Origin: Caballeronia sp.
Lineage (GTDB): Bacteria > Pseudomonadota > Gammaproteobacteria > Burkholderiales > Burkholderiaceae
NCBI RefSeq assembly: GCF_028292365.1
Contig: NZ_JAQGMM010000140.1
Location: 1-32,797, forward strand
Direction: 5' to 3'
Length of the DNA stretch: 32,797 nucleotides
Part shown: positions 18,995-26,669 of the stretch, in pieces
Position numbering within the stretch: the stretch's first letter is position 1
How the letters are laid out: every line of letters begins with the position of its first letter
Notes under the pieces: generated by a model
Databases searched by the model: none
Told to the model about the DNA's origin: nothing
Seen by the model: the letters and a program-made list of their open reading frames with translations, nothing else
Made by a program: the position numbers and the translations under genes

Positions 18995-19603
18995 ATGGCG
19001 AAGCCCTCGCCGGATCGCTTTGACGCGGTGATGCTGCCGCATCTGGACGCGGCGTATAACCTTGCCCGCTGGTTGAGCGGTAGTCCTACGGATGCCGACG
19101 ATGTCGTGCAGGAAGCCTTCCTGAGAGCCTTTCGTTTCTTCGATGGCTACGAGGGCGACAATCCGCGCGCCTGGCTGCTGGCGATCGTGCGCAACACGTG
19201 GTTCACCGAGTGGCGCAGGCAACATAACCGCGCTGATGCCACGCCCTACGACGACTCGCTCAATGTCAACGATCAGCTCCCCGGCTGGGCCGATGAAAGC
19301 GGCGACGATCCGGAGAAGCTGGCCGTGCGACAGGACGAGACCGAACTCGTGCATCGCGCATTGGCTACGTTGCCGGTTGAATATCGCGAGGTGATCGTGT
19401 TGCGCGAGCTGGAAGACATGAGCTACAAGGACGTGGCGGCGGTGGCGGGGATACCCATGGGGACAGTCATGTCGCGGCTTTCGCGTGCACGCCGCCTGTT
19501 GTGCACGGCTGTAAGAGCGGCGCAGGGCGGGCCGGAACAGCAGGCGATCCGCCTGGTCAAAACACCACCCGCCGGTCCTGAGGAGTCCAAGCGTGGAAAC
19601 TAG
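18995..19603 (+). CDS. ECF (sigma-70 family) RNA polymerase sigma factor
   Basis: A 202-residue two-domain ECF sigma. Region 2 (about residues 8-78) includes DAADVV-type ADDVVQEAFLRAFRFFDGYEG and NPRAWLLAIVRNTWF; region 4 (about 125-180) includes EYREVIVLRELEDMSYKDVAAVAGIPMGTVMSRLSRARRLL, the helix-turn-helix that reads the -35 element. There is no region 1 or 3. GGGAGAG a few bases upstream supports the ATG at 18995; the frame is open further up to 18884 but without a ribosome site. It overlaps the next gene by 11 bases. In the usual scheme it is held by the membrane anti-sigma encoded next and released by an envelope signal. The mirrored promoter elements suggest it controls itself and the phosphoesterase/cupredoxin pair. 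Confidence 0.93.
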   Translation: MAKPSPDRFDAVMLPHLDAAYNLARWLSGSPTDADDVVQEAFLRAFRFFDGYEGDNPRAWLLAIVRNTWFTEWRRQHNRADATPYDDSLNVNDQLPGWADESGDDPEKLAVRQDETELVHRALATLPVEYREVIVLRELEDMSYKDVAAVAGIPMGTVMSRLSRARRLLCTAVRAAQGGPEQQAIRLVKTPPAGPEESKRGN

Positions 19604-20300
19604 ATCTAATTTATCGTCCGATGTAACGCTCGCTGAGAAGCTGCGCGACGGCTCGCTTTACGAACGGGCTCCGGAATCCTTGCGTTCGCAGGTGCAAGCC
19701 CGGTTGAAAGCTGAAACAGCGAGGAAGAGTCCGTCGCCCTGGAACTGGTCTTGGCGCATGTCAGGACTGCCGTTCATTGGCGGAGGAGTGGCAGGGATCG
19801 GCTTGTGTTCGCTGGTCTTCATGACGCTGCTCTGGACCCAGCAGCCACCCCGTGGCGGTGACCTGCAACAGGAGATCGTTTCGAGCCATGTGCGGGCGTT
19901 GATATCGGAGCGCCCGATGGACGTGCTGTCGAGCGACCAGCATACGGTCAAGCCCTGGTTCAACGGGCGCATTGACTATGCACCGCCCGTGGTCGATCCC
20001 CAGGCTCAAGGCTTCCCGCTGGTCGGCGGCCGGCTCGATTACGTGGATCATCGCCCCGTTGCCGTCATGATCTACAGGTACTTGAAGCATCCGATCGACT
20101 TGTATGTCTTCCCTGATGACCATGGCAAAAGCGATGGCAAAACCGCGTCGTCGTCCACGCCTCTGACGACGCAATCCACCGATGGTTATTCGCTGGTCGA
20201 GTGGCGTCAGGACGGCATGGTGTATTGGGCAATCAGCGACGCGTCGCCGGTCTACATCAAGCGGTTCGCCGAGGCGATCAGGGCGGGAACACGGCAGTAA
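19593..20300 (+). CDS. Putative one-TM anti-sigma factor
   Basis: A 235-residue protein starting at GTG 19593 with AGGAG placed ideally upstream, overlapping the sigma gene by 11 bases. Residues 1-55 are a charged cytoplasmic part (LAEKLRDGSLYERAPESLRSQVQARL), residues about 59-81 a single membrane helix (GLPFIGGGVAGIGLC...), and about 150 residues lie in the periplasm. Position, coupling and topology are those of an anti-sigma factor. The N-terminal part lacks the His-x3-Cys-x2-Cys zinc motif of the common ZAS class; its only cysteine is in the membrane helix. The periplasmic domain has RPVAVMIYRYLKHPIDLYVFP and a WRQDGMVYWAIS strand, seen in proteins annotated as anti-sigma factors in Burkholderiaceae. 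The sensed signal is not evident. Confidence 0.8.
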   Translation: METRSNLSSDVTLAEKLRDGSLYERAPESLRSQVQARLKAETARKSPSPWNWSWRMSGLPFIGGGVAGIGLCSLVFMTLLWTQQPPRGGDLQQEIVSSHVRALISERPMDVLSSDQHTVKPWFNGRIDYAPPVVDPQAQGFPLVGGRLDYVDHRPVAVMIYRYLKHPIDLYVFPDDHGKSDGKTASSSTPLTTQSTDGYSLVEWRQDGMVYWAISDASPVYIKRFAEAIRAGTRQ

Positions 20301-20970
20301 GCGGGATCGCTTGGCTTTGACACCGGCTGTCCGCGGTTCACTGGTTCGTGGACAGCGGGCAAACCCGTCATGGCGCGACCGGAACCACTGCTGCGCTGCA
20401 GCTTTGTCCGGCTTCGCGCTCCCGTCGCCCGCCGCTTTTTTACCGGCGGCAAGAAGCGTCGCGGTTTTGCTTCTCCCACAGCAGCGTTAGTCGCTGCATC
20501 AGCACCTCCTCTTCGATCCAGTCGCCATTAGCGCCGCCATTCGCGCGCACAGACGTTCGCGGGCGCCCGCTTGTGCCTGAACACGATTCGGCGTCTCATG
20601 TAAACAACACTCCGCATCGGGAATTATCGGGCGAGGTAATCGTTTTCAACCATAAGAGCCATGCCGCAGGGCCGCTGGGATGAATACCTGCATCCTCTTG
20701 CCGGCGCGCGGAATGACAGATGATTTTTCGACTGGTTTTCGCCAAAAACATATTACTTAACGCTGTCAAATATCTTTCGAATAAGCGCGTTAAAGGTAGT
20801 TTTGTAACGATCGGAAAAATGACGCGTAACGTCTGTAATGGCACTTCGTGGTCAACTGAATTAGCGTTCAGTTGTGCTCCTTTAATTCAGTGGATCGCGA
20901 GACGGTCCAATATCTGCTTACGGTAAAAGGGACGGGGAGCGTGTCATCAAACCAGGTTGGGAGAAATGTC
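20301..20970. promoter_or_regulatory. Long intergenic region with an AT-richer part and inverted repeats
   Basis: No credible gene lies here. From about 20710 to 20890 base composition turns markedly AT-richer than the neighbours. Two inverted pairs stand out: TTAACGC (20757-20763) with GCGTTAA (20787-20793), and CAACTGAA (20853-20860) with TTCAGTTG (20867-20874), the second having a 6-base spacer and lying 97 bases before the next start codon. The latter has operator geometry. The region probably carries the promoter of the secreted-protein gene at 20971. Confidence 0.45.
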
Positions 20971-21348
20971 GTGAAACGCCTGAATTCTTGGCTACCGCTG
21001 GCGGCGGTGGCAGTAACCGCGGCCTGTATTTGCGCGCCGGCGAATGCACGGGTTTTTGTGGGTGTGGGGGTTGGGCTGCCCTATTACTACCCGGTCGCGC
21101 CGGTTCCGTATTACTACCCTTACGCTTATCCGCCAGTCGTGGCCGTACCGGCGCCTCCGCCGGTCAATTATGTCGAACAGGGACAGGTGCAAGAACCCGC
21201 GCAGGGTCCGGGGCCGTCGGCCGATGCCTCCGGACAGCAAGGCGGTTCCTGGTACTACTGCGAGGCATCGAAATCGTATTACCCGTATGTGAAGGAATGC
21301 CCGGCCGGCTGGCGTCCCGTGGCGCCGCAGCCAGGCAACTCTCAGTAA
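20971..21348 (+). CDS. Pro/Tyr-rich secreted protein of unknown function
   Basis: A 125-residue protein from GTG 20971 (GGGAGA 7-12 bases upstream). Residues 1-25 are a Sec signal peptide ending ANA. The mature part starts RVFVGVGVGLPYYYPVAPVPYYYPY, a low-complexity Tyr/Pro segment, continues with Pro-rich and Gln/Gly-rich linkers, and ends with a small motif WYYCEASKSYYPYVKECPAGWRPV containing two cysteines that could form a disulfide. Proteins with this 'WYYC...YYPYV..C..GW' ending are frequent small exported proteins in Burkholderiaceae, with no assigned function to my knowledge. It precedes the glycine-zipper lipoprotein gene by 25 bases, so both may be made together and sit in the envelope. 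Confidence 0.85.
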   Translation: MKRLNSWLPLAAVAVTAACICAPANARVFVGVGVGLPYYYPVAPVPYYYPYAYPPVVAVPAPPPVNYVEQGQVQEPAQGPGPSADASGQQGGSWYYCEASKSYYPYVKECPAGWRPVAPQPGNSQ

Positions 21349-21373
21349 CCCTTGAACGGAAGGTCAAAGCGTC

Positions 21374-21910
21374 ATGAAGTATCCAAGACTTGCATTACTC
21401 GTTTCGATGGGGGTTTCGCTGGGCATTCTGGGCGGTTGCGCCGTAGTGCCTTCGGGACCGAGCGTGATGGCCCTTCCCGGCACTGGCAAGACTTTCGACC
21501 AGTTCCGCGCGGATGACGGCTCGTGTCGTCAGTTTGCGTATGGACAGGTGGGTGGTGACCAGGCCAATCAATCCACGACCAATAGCGCGGTGGGCAGTGC
21601 GGTGGTCGGTACGGCGCTGGGCGCCGCGGCAGGTGCGGCGTTCGGTGGCGGTTCGGGCGCAGCCGTGGGTGCGGGCGCCGGCTTGCTGGCCGGCAGTATG
21701 TTTGGTGCGTCTAACGCGCAAGGTTCGGCCTATGACGTGCAGCGGCGCTACGACTACGCATATCTGCAGTGCATGTATGCGAGCGGTAATCGGGTGCCAA
21801 TGCGTGGTCGCATGATGAGCGCAGCGCCGCCGCAAGGCGTTTATTCGACGCAGCCGCCGCCCCCGCCACCGCCGCCCGGAATGCCGCCTCCGCCGCCGCC
21901 GGGGTATTGA
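21374..21910 (+). CDS. Glycine-zipper lipoprotein with polyproline tail
   Basis: A 178-residue protein with a lipoprotein signal: the lipobox LGGC places the lipid cysteine at about residue 22. A central glycine-zipper (about 70-115: VGSAVVGTALGAAAGAAFGG and onward) is of the Gly-zipper/YMGG type that packs into or across membranes. A Tyr-rich QRRYDYAYLQCMYASGNRVP region follows, then a C-terminal stretch of 8 and 6 consecutive prolines. It is likely an outer-membrane-attached protein. GGAAGG lies about 14 bases upstream of the ATG. Function beyond envelope location is unknown. Confidence 0.88.
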   Translation: MKYPRLALLVSMGVSLGILGGCAVVPSGPSVMALPGTGKTFDQFRADDGSCRQFAYGQVGGDQANQSTTNSAVGSAVVGTALGAAAGAAFGGGSGAAVGAGAGLLAGSMFGASNAQGSAYDVQRRYDYAYLQCMYASGNRVPMRGRMMSAAPPQGVYSTQPPPPPPPPGMPPPPPPGY

Positions 21911-21921
21911 AGAAAGCTTGC

Positions 21922-21970
21922 TTTCGTTCGCACCCGGTCGAGGGGTTCTGTTGGTGGAGTGCGAACGAAA
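21922..21970. terminator. 12-bp perfect inverted repeat between convergent genes
   Basis: TTTCGTTCGCAC (21922-21933) and GTGCGAACGAAA (21959-21970) form a 12-bp stem with a 25-nt loop, exactly in the 63-base gap between the lipoprotein gene and the convergent IclR gene. It is a candidate shared terminator. There are A/T residues at the base of the stem but no long T run. Confidence 0.5.
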
Positions 21971-21973
21971 ATC

Positions 21974-22825
21974 CTATCCCAGAGTGCGGATCGAATTGCT
22001 GATTCCGCGCGCGCAATCAATCACTGCCGGCGCCAGGCGTTGCTCTGCTTCGGCGAGCGTCCAGCGGCTCGTGGGCGCAACAACATGCACCGATCCCACC
22101 GGCCGCCGCTCCCCGTCAACCACGGCCGCTGCAATCGTCATATCGCCAATAAACAACTCTTCCCTGTTCGACGCATACCCGCTAAGCCTCGCTTGCGCCA
22201 GCCGCGAATCAATCTCGCCAAGATCCGTCACCGTGTATTGCGTGTGCGTCACCCGCTCACTCCGCTCCAGCAGCGCACGTGACTCGTCCTCCGGCAACGC
22301 CGCCAGATAAGCCCTCCCTGACGCAGTGCAATACATGGGGATGCGACTGCCAATCGGCATGTGGATCGGCAAGAATTTCGTACACACAAAGCGCGCGACA
22401 TAGACCATCTCGACCCCGTCCGGCTCCGTCAAGTTGGTCGTCTCCCCCGTTACATTCGTCAGCTCCGACAGGAACGGATTGGCAACATCAATCAACGTAT
22501 CCGCGGCAAGATAGTTAAAGCCAATCTGCATTGCCTTCGCCGCAAGCTGGTAACGCTTCGTGCGCGGATGTTTCTTTACATACCCCAGTTTTTCCAGCGT
22601 ATAGATCATCCGCTGCGCCGAACTCTTCGTGATCGACGTTGCCTCCGCCACCTCCGGAAGCGTCATCGTCCGCCGCTGCGCACTGAACGCGCGCAGCACT
22701 GCAATGCCCTTCTCCAACGACTGATTAAACAGCGCATCTGACGGATCTGTTGCATCTGACTTCTCAGACGCGTCGCCAGTCGTTGCAGGCACGTCCGTTT
22801 GAAGGCCCGGTTTGATTCGGTTCAT
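21974..22825 (-). CDS. IclR-family transcriptional regulator
   Basis: A 283-residue regulator. The N-terminal winged helix (about residues 33-95) includes KGIAVLRAFSAQRRTMTLPEVAEATSITKSSAQRMIYTLEKLGYV. The C-terminal IclR effector domain follows, with YLAADTLIDVANPFLSELTNVTGETTNL, HMPIGSRIPMYCTASGRAYLA and GYASNREELFIGDMTIAAAV. It resembles PcaR/PobR-type members. IclR proteins bind as dimers of dimers to palindromic operators and respond to small organic acids or amines. I chose ATG 22825; an upstream TTG at 22837 is in frame but less likely. It is divergent from an ABC importer/oxidoreductase operon, which it presumably controls. Confidence 0.92.
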   Translation of the reverse strand: MNRIKPGLQTDVPATTGDASEKSDATDPSDALFNQSLEKGIAVLRAFSAQRRTMTLPEVAEATSITKSSAQRMIYTLEKLGYVKKHPRTKRYQLAAKAMQIGFNYLAADTLIDVANPFLSELTNVTGETTNLTEPDGVEMVYVARFVCTKFLPIHMPIGSRIPMYCTASGRAYLAALPEDESRALLERSERVTHTQYTVTDLGEIDSRLAQARLSGYASNREELFIGDMTIAAAVVDGERRPVGSVHVVAPTSRWTLAEAEQRLAPAVIDCARGISNSIRTLG

Positions 22826-22837
22826 GGATTTACCCAA

Positions 22838-23004
22838 TTGTTTGGCTCACGGTTCGAAATCATCATGCAACGTTATCATATCGAATATCGATACAAATAT
22901 TTCGATTGACGATTTTTTTGTCTCGAATATGATGCATAAAATACCAATAAACGATTTTTTGGTTGGTCCGTCCCATTGTTCCTTCCCAATAAGTGGAGAG
23001 CCTC
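22838..23004. promoter_or_regulatory. IclR/ABC-operon divergent control region with repeats
   Basis: An AT-rich 167-base region. TTATCATATCGA (22873-22884) and TCGAATATGATG (22923-22934) form an imperfect inverted pair, and TATCGATA is nested nearby, a likely operator set for the IclR protein. ACGATTTTTTTG (22909-22920) and ACGATTTTTTGG (22951-22962) are near-identical direct repeats spaced 42 bases, four helical turns. Confidence 0.5.
22906..22933 (+). promoter_or_regulatory. Predicted sigma-70 promoter of the ABC transporter/oxidoreductase operon
   Basis: TTGACG (22906-22911) is followed after 16 bases by TATGAT (22928-22933), close to the TTGACA/TATAAT consensus. Transcription would start near 22940 and leave a leader of about 65 bases. 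The -10 box overlaps one arm of the inverted pair in this region, so a repressor bound there would block the promoter. Confidence 0.6.
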
Positions 23005-23772
23005 ATGTTCCAGTTCGTCAAACGCTTCGCCTGTGTCTTCGCAACGGGATTGCTGCTCACAGGCGCACCGGCGTGGTCGGTGGCCGCTACCCCAAGTTAC
23101 GCGGTCGGAGCGACGGCCACGGGCGTGCCGTTCACCTTCCTCGATGTGAAGTCCAATTCGATCCAGGGCTTGCTGGTCGACGCCATCACGGCGACCGGGA
23201 AGGCGTCAGGCTTTGACGTCAGCATTGAACAAACCACGTTCTCCTCACTAATTCCATCTCTGACCACCAAGAAGATCGACATCATTTCGGCCGCCATGCT
23301 GAAGACGCCCGCACGCCAGCAGGTCGTCGACTTCTCGGACACAGTGTATTCGTATGGCGAAGGCCTCATCGTGCGCGCCGACGACGCCGGCAAATACCCG
23401 TCAATGGACTCGCTCAAAGGCGAAGTTGTCGGCGCTCAAGTGGGCACGGCATTCGTCGACGCGCTGAACAAGAAAGGCATTTTCAAGGAAGTTCGCACCT
23501 ACGATTCCGTCGCCGACATCATGCGCGACGTCGCGCTTGGACGCATCAAGGCTGGCTTCGGCGATCATCCGATCATTGCTTACCAGCTCCAGCACAACCC
23601 GAATCCGCAACTGCGACTGGTCAAGGAATATCAGCCGGAAGTGGTGGGCCAGGTCTGCTTCGTTGTACGCAAGGGCGACACGGCCACGCTCGACCAGTTG
23701 AACGCGGGCATCAAGAAGATCAAGGCGGACGGCACCCTGATGCAGATCATCAAGAAGTGGCAGGTGGAATAA
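23005..23772 (+). CDS. ABC transporter substrate-binding protein (family 3, amino acid/amine)
   Basis: A 255-residue periplasmic binding protein with a signal peptide (residues 1 to about 28, MFQFVKRFACVFATGLLL... ending SVAA). The ligand-binding lobes show GVPFTFLD, QGLLVDAITA, TTFSSLIPSLTTKKIDIISAAM and TPARQQVVDFSDTVYSYGEGLIV, which contain the Arg that normally grips the carboxylate of amino acids, then VGAQVGTAFVDAL and a closing KADGTLMQIIKKW. Start is the ATG at 23005 with GGAGAG upstream; an in-frame GTG at 22993 overlaps that ribosome site and is unlikely. It is the first gene of a four-gene unit with permease, ATPase and an FAD oxidase. Confidence 0.92.
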   Translation: MFQFVKRFACVFATGLLLTGAPAWSVAATPSYAVGATATGVPFTFLDVKSNSIQGLLVDAITATGKASGFDVSIEQTTFSSLIPSLTTKKIDIISAAMLKTPARQQVVDFSDTVYSYGEGLIVRADDAGKYPSMDSLKGEVVGAQVGTAFVDALNKKGIFKEVRTYDSVADIMRDVALGRIKAGFGDHPIIAYQLQHNPNPQLRLVKEYQPEVVGQVCFVVRKGDTATLDQLNAGIKKIKADGTLMQIIKKWQVE

Positions 23773-23802
23773 AGACATCCTCAGCATAAAGAGGATAGAG
23801 CC

Positions 23803-24459
23803 ATGTTCTTCCAGAACGCCATCGAGTTCCTGCCGATCCTGCTGAAAGGCGCGGTCGTCACGATCGAGATCACCTTCTGCTCGTTCATCCTGAGCACGCT
23901 GCTCGGACTCCTGCTGGCGCTGATGCGCGTGTCGTCGAACAAGTTCGCTTCGCACGGGGCCTCGACGTTCATCAACGTGATCCGCGGCCTGCCGATCATC
24001 GTCCAGCTCTTCTATATCTACTTCGTGCTGCCCGATCTCGGCGTGCGTTTGTCAGCGTTCCAGGCGGGTTTTATCGGGCTGGGCATCGCCTATTCCGTCT
24101 ATCAGGCCGAGAATTTTCGGGCGGGTATCCAGGCGATCGATCACGGGCAGATAGAAGCCGCGCAATCCATCGGCATGCGCGGCGCGCTGATCATGCGGCG
24201 CGTAGTGTTGCCGCAAGCGTTCAAGATTTCACTGCCGTCCTACGGCAACACGCTCGTGATGATGCTGAAGGACTCGTCGCTCGCCTCCACCATCACGGTC
24301 GCTGAAATGACGCGTGCCGGACAACTGATCGCATCGTCGACGTTCCAGAACATGACCGTGTTCACGCTGGTGGCGTTGCTTTATCTCGGACTCAGCCTGC
24401 CGCTCGTCTATGGCTTGCGCCGCCTCGAACGCCGCCTCGGCCTCAAAGGGAAACGATGA
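23803..24459 (+). CDS. Amino-acid ABC transporter permease (HisM/GlnP family)
   Basis: A 218-residue inner-membrane protein with five membrane segments of the His/Glu/Gln/Arg permease family. The first is [20 protein letters not shown]. The cytoplasmic EAA loop, which docks onto the ATPase, reads [21 protein letters not shown] (about residues 118-138). [17 protein letters not shown] is the conserved third-helix motif. Only one permease gene is present, so the channel would be a homodimer. Its stop overlaps the ATPase start by 4 bases (ATGA). Confidence 0.93.
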   Translation: MFFQNAIEFLPILLKGAVVTIEITFCSFILSTLLGLLLALMRVSSNKFASHGASTFINVIRGLPIIVQLFYIYFVLPDLGVRLSAFQAGFIGLGIAYSVYQAENFRAGIQAIDHGQIEAAQSIGMRGALIMRRVVLPQAFKISLPSYGNTLVMMLKDSSLASTITVAEMTRAGQLIASSTFQNMTVFTLVALLYLGLSLPLVYGLRRLERRLGLKGKR

Positions 24460-25199
24460 TCAAGGTCGAATCGATTCATAAGCGCTTCCACGATCAAAAA
24501 GTGCTGAAGGGCGTCAGCCTTAACGTTGAAGCGGGTCAAGTGGTCTGTCTGATTGGCCCGTCAGGGTCGGGAAAATCGACGCTCCTGCGTTGCATCAACG
24601 GCCTGGAAACGCATGATGCCGGCACGATCACCGTGGACGGCAATGCAGTCGATGCTCGCTCGAAACACATTCACGAATTGCGCATGCAAGTGGGCATGGT
24701 GTTCCAGCGCTTCAACCTGTGGCCGCACCGTACCGCACTGGAGAATGTCTGCGAGGGCCCGGTGTTCGTGAAAAAAGAAGACCGTGTGCAAGCCCGCGAA
24801 AAGGCGCGCCATCTGCTCGACAAGGTCGGGCTCGGGCATCGTATGGATGCTTACCCGTCTGAGTTATCGGGCGGCCAGCAGCAACGCGTGGCGATTGCCC
24901 GCGCGCTCGCCATGGAGCCCAAGGCCATCCTGTTTGACGAGCCTACCTCTGCCCTCGATCCCGAGTTGGTCGGCGAGGTCCTGAGCGTGATGCGTCAACT
25001 CGCCTACGACGGCATGACGATGATTGTCGTCACGCACGAAATGAGTTTTGCGCGCGAAGTGGCAGACAGGGTGTGCTTTCTCTATGACGGCACGATCTGC
25101 GAGGAAGGCGCCGCCGATCTGCTCGAACGCCCGCAACATCCTCGCACGCGCGATTTCCTGCGCCGGGTGCTCACTTCCTCCGACGCGCCTTCGACCTGA
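24456..25199 (+). CDS. Amino-acid ABC transporter ATP-binding protein
   Basis: A 247-residue ATPase of the polar amino-acid uptake class (GlnQ/HisP). Walker A is [11 protein letters not shown] (about residues 33-43), Q-loop [17 protein letters not shown], signature [15 protein letters not shown], Walker [15 protein letters not shown], and switch His in [22 protein letters not shown] is typical of this class. It drives import by the preceding permease and binding protein, with which it is translationally coupled. Confidence 0.95.
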   Translation: MIKVESIHKRFHDQKVLKGVSLNVEAGQVVCLIGPSGSGKSTLLRCINGLETHDAGTITVDGNAVDARSKHIHELRMQVGMVFQRFNLWPHRTALENVCEGPVFVKKEDRVQAREKARHLLDKVGLGHRMDAYPSELSGGQQQRVAIARALAMEPKAILFDEPTSALDPELVGEVLSVMRQLAYDGMTMIVVTHEMSFAREVADRVCFLYDGTICEEGAADLLERPQHPRTRDFLRRVLTSSDAPST

Positions 25200-25208
25200 A
25201 TATCCAAC

Positions 25209-26501
25209 ATGAGCCTCGTTGAAGTTTCACGACCGTTGCCGCCCTCTCTCTGGGCCGCGACGGCGGAACCAGCCGTCGATACCCCGCCGCTCGACACCTC
25301 CCTCAAGACCGATGTGCTGATTGTCGGTGCGGGTTATACCGGTCTGTCAAGCGCCTTGCATCTTGCCGGGCACGGCTTGAAAACCTGTGTGATCGATGCC
25401 GACGAACCGGGCTGGGGCGCCTCCGGGCGCAACGGCGGCCAGGTGATCCCCGGGCTCAAATACGATCCGGATGAACTCGTCCGCCGATACGGTTCACGCA
25501 ATGGCGAAGCCCTCACGCAGATCGCAGGCAGCGCCGCTGATACGGTCTTCGACCTGATCGAACGCCACCAGATCCAATGCGATGCCACTCGCAATGGCTG
25601 GATTCAACCCACGCACTCGGACAAGCTGCTCGGCACACTGCACGCCCGCGCGCGGCAGTGGGAAGCTCGCGGTGCACCGGTCGAACTGCTCGACCGCACG
25701 CAGGTTGTGAAGCGGCTCGGCACTGAAGCCTTTGTAGGCGGCTGGATCGACAAACGCGCTGGCAGCGTGCAACCCCTGAGTTACGCGCGTGGACTGGCGC
25801 GTGCGGCCAAGGCAGCGGGTGTCGCGATTCACGGCGCCACCCGCGCCGTCGCACTCGAACGAAGTGCCGACGGTTGGCGTGTGCGATGTGCAAGCGGTGT
25901 TGTCATCGATGCGAAACAGGTGCTGCTCGCGACCAACGGTTATACCGATGCGCTTTGGCCAGGTCTCGCACAATCGGTGATTGCTGCGAACAGTTTCATT
26001 GTCGCAACCCGGCCTTTACCCGACGATATTGCAGCCACCGTGCTGCCTGGACGCGAAGTCGCGTCGGACTCGCGGCGGCTCTTGCTGTACTTCCGCAAGG
26101 ACGCTGCAGGCCGCTTGCTGATGGGCGGTCGGGGCCCCTTCCGCGATCCGCGTACCGCCGCCGATTGGGCGCATCTTGAACGCGCAGCACGGTTGATGTA
26201 TCCGCAACTCGAAGGCGTCGAATACGAGTACCGATGGGCGGGACGGATCGCCATTACACGCGATTTCCTGCCGCATGTGCACACCCCTGCCGAGGGCTTG
26301 ACCATCGCTCTGGGCTATAACGGACGCGGCATTGCGATGGCGACAACCTTGGGCCAGCATCTGGCCGCGTTCATGAGCGGCGCGGCACAGGGGTTGCCCC
26401 TGCCGCCCACATCGATCAAACCCATTCCCTTTCATGCGCTGCAGCGCGTCTATATCAGCGCGGGCGTGGCGTGGTACGGCTTGCTGGATGCACTTTCCTG
26501 A
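25209..26501 (+). CDS. FAD-dependent amine/amino-acid oxidoreductase (PuuB/DAO-like)
   Basis: A 430-residue flavoprotein of the DAO family, resembling gamma-glutamylputrescine oxidase. The dinucleotide fold is VLIVGAGYTGLSSALHLAGHG (about residues 37-57) followed by the acidic strand end VIDADEPGWGASGRNGGQVIPG. A second FAD contact occurs in the C-terminal part, IALGYNGRGIAMATTLGQHLA. Enzymes of this group oxidise primary or secondary amines or amino acids with O2 or a carrier. It starts 9 bases after the ATPase stop, so it is the last gene of the transport operon, and probably oxidises the compound that the ABC system imports. The exact substrate is not deducible. Confidence 0.9.
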   Translation: MSLVEVSRPLPPSLWAATAEPAVDTPPLDTSLKTDVLIVGAGYTGLSSALHLAGHGLKTCVIDADEPGWGASGRNGGQVIPGLKYDPDELVRRYGSRNGEALTQIAGSAADTVFDLIERHQIQCDATRNGWIQPTHSDKLLGTLHARARQWEARGAPVELLDRTQVVKRLGTEAFVGGWIDKRAGSVQPLSYARGLARAAKAAGVAIHGATRAVALERSADGWRVRCASGVVIDAKQVLLATNGYTDALWPGLAQSVIAANSFIVATRPLPDDIAATVLPGREVASDSRRLLLYFRKDAAGRLLMGGRGPFRDPRTAADWAHLERAARLMYPQLEGVEYEYRWAGRIAITRDFLPHVHTPAEGLTIALGYNGRGIAMATTLGQHLAAFMSGAAQGLPLPPTSIKPIPFHALQRVYISAGVAWYGLLDALS

Positions 26502-26595
26502 CAACTGTCCGATGACACCTTGCGTGCAACGCCTGGCGAAAAAAAAGACCCCCGCGAACCGAACAAGCGTAAATTCATTGGATAGGTTCCGGCCG

Positions 26596-26625
26596 GTTGC
26601 GTGGCAGTTGCCTGGCTCACGCAAC
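26596..26625 (+). promoter_or_regulatory. 8-bp inverted repeat upstream of the His/Ala-rich gene
   Basis: GTTGCGTG (26596-26603) and CACGCAAC (26618-26625) flank 14 bases, 44 bases before the ATG at 26670. It may be an operator or leader hairpin; the 168-base gap also must hold the promoter. Confidence 0.35.
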
Positions 26626-26669
26626 GGGTCAAACGTCGAAGTCGGACAAGCTGTACAGGAGGAGCAACC

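Noticed and set aside
18701-19354. N-terminal extension of the metallophosphoesterase frame
   Set aside because: It would run through the divergent promoters and into the sigma gene, and would bury the signal peptide.
20428-20450. CCGCCG...CGGCGG hairpin with T run in the loop
   Set aside because: Six-base GC stem is common in high-GC DNA and the T run is not after the stem.
21838-21908. Run of CCG/CCC repeats as a possible microsatellite
   Set aside because: It encodes the polyproline tail of the lipoprotein in frame with mixed codons, so coding explains it.
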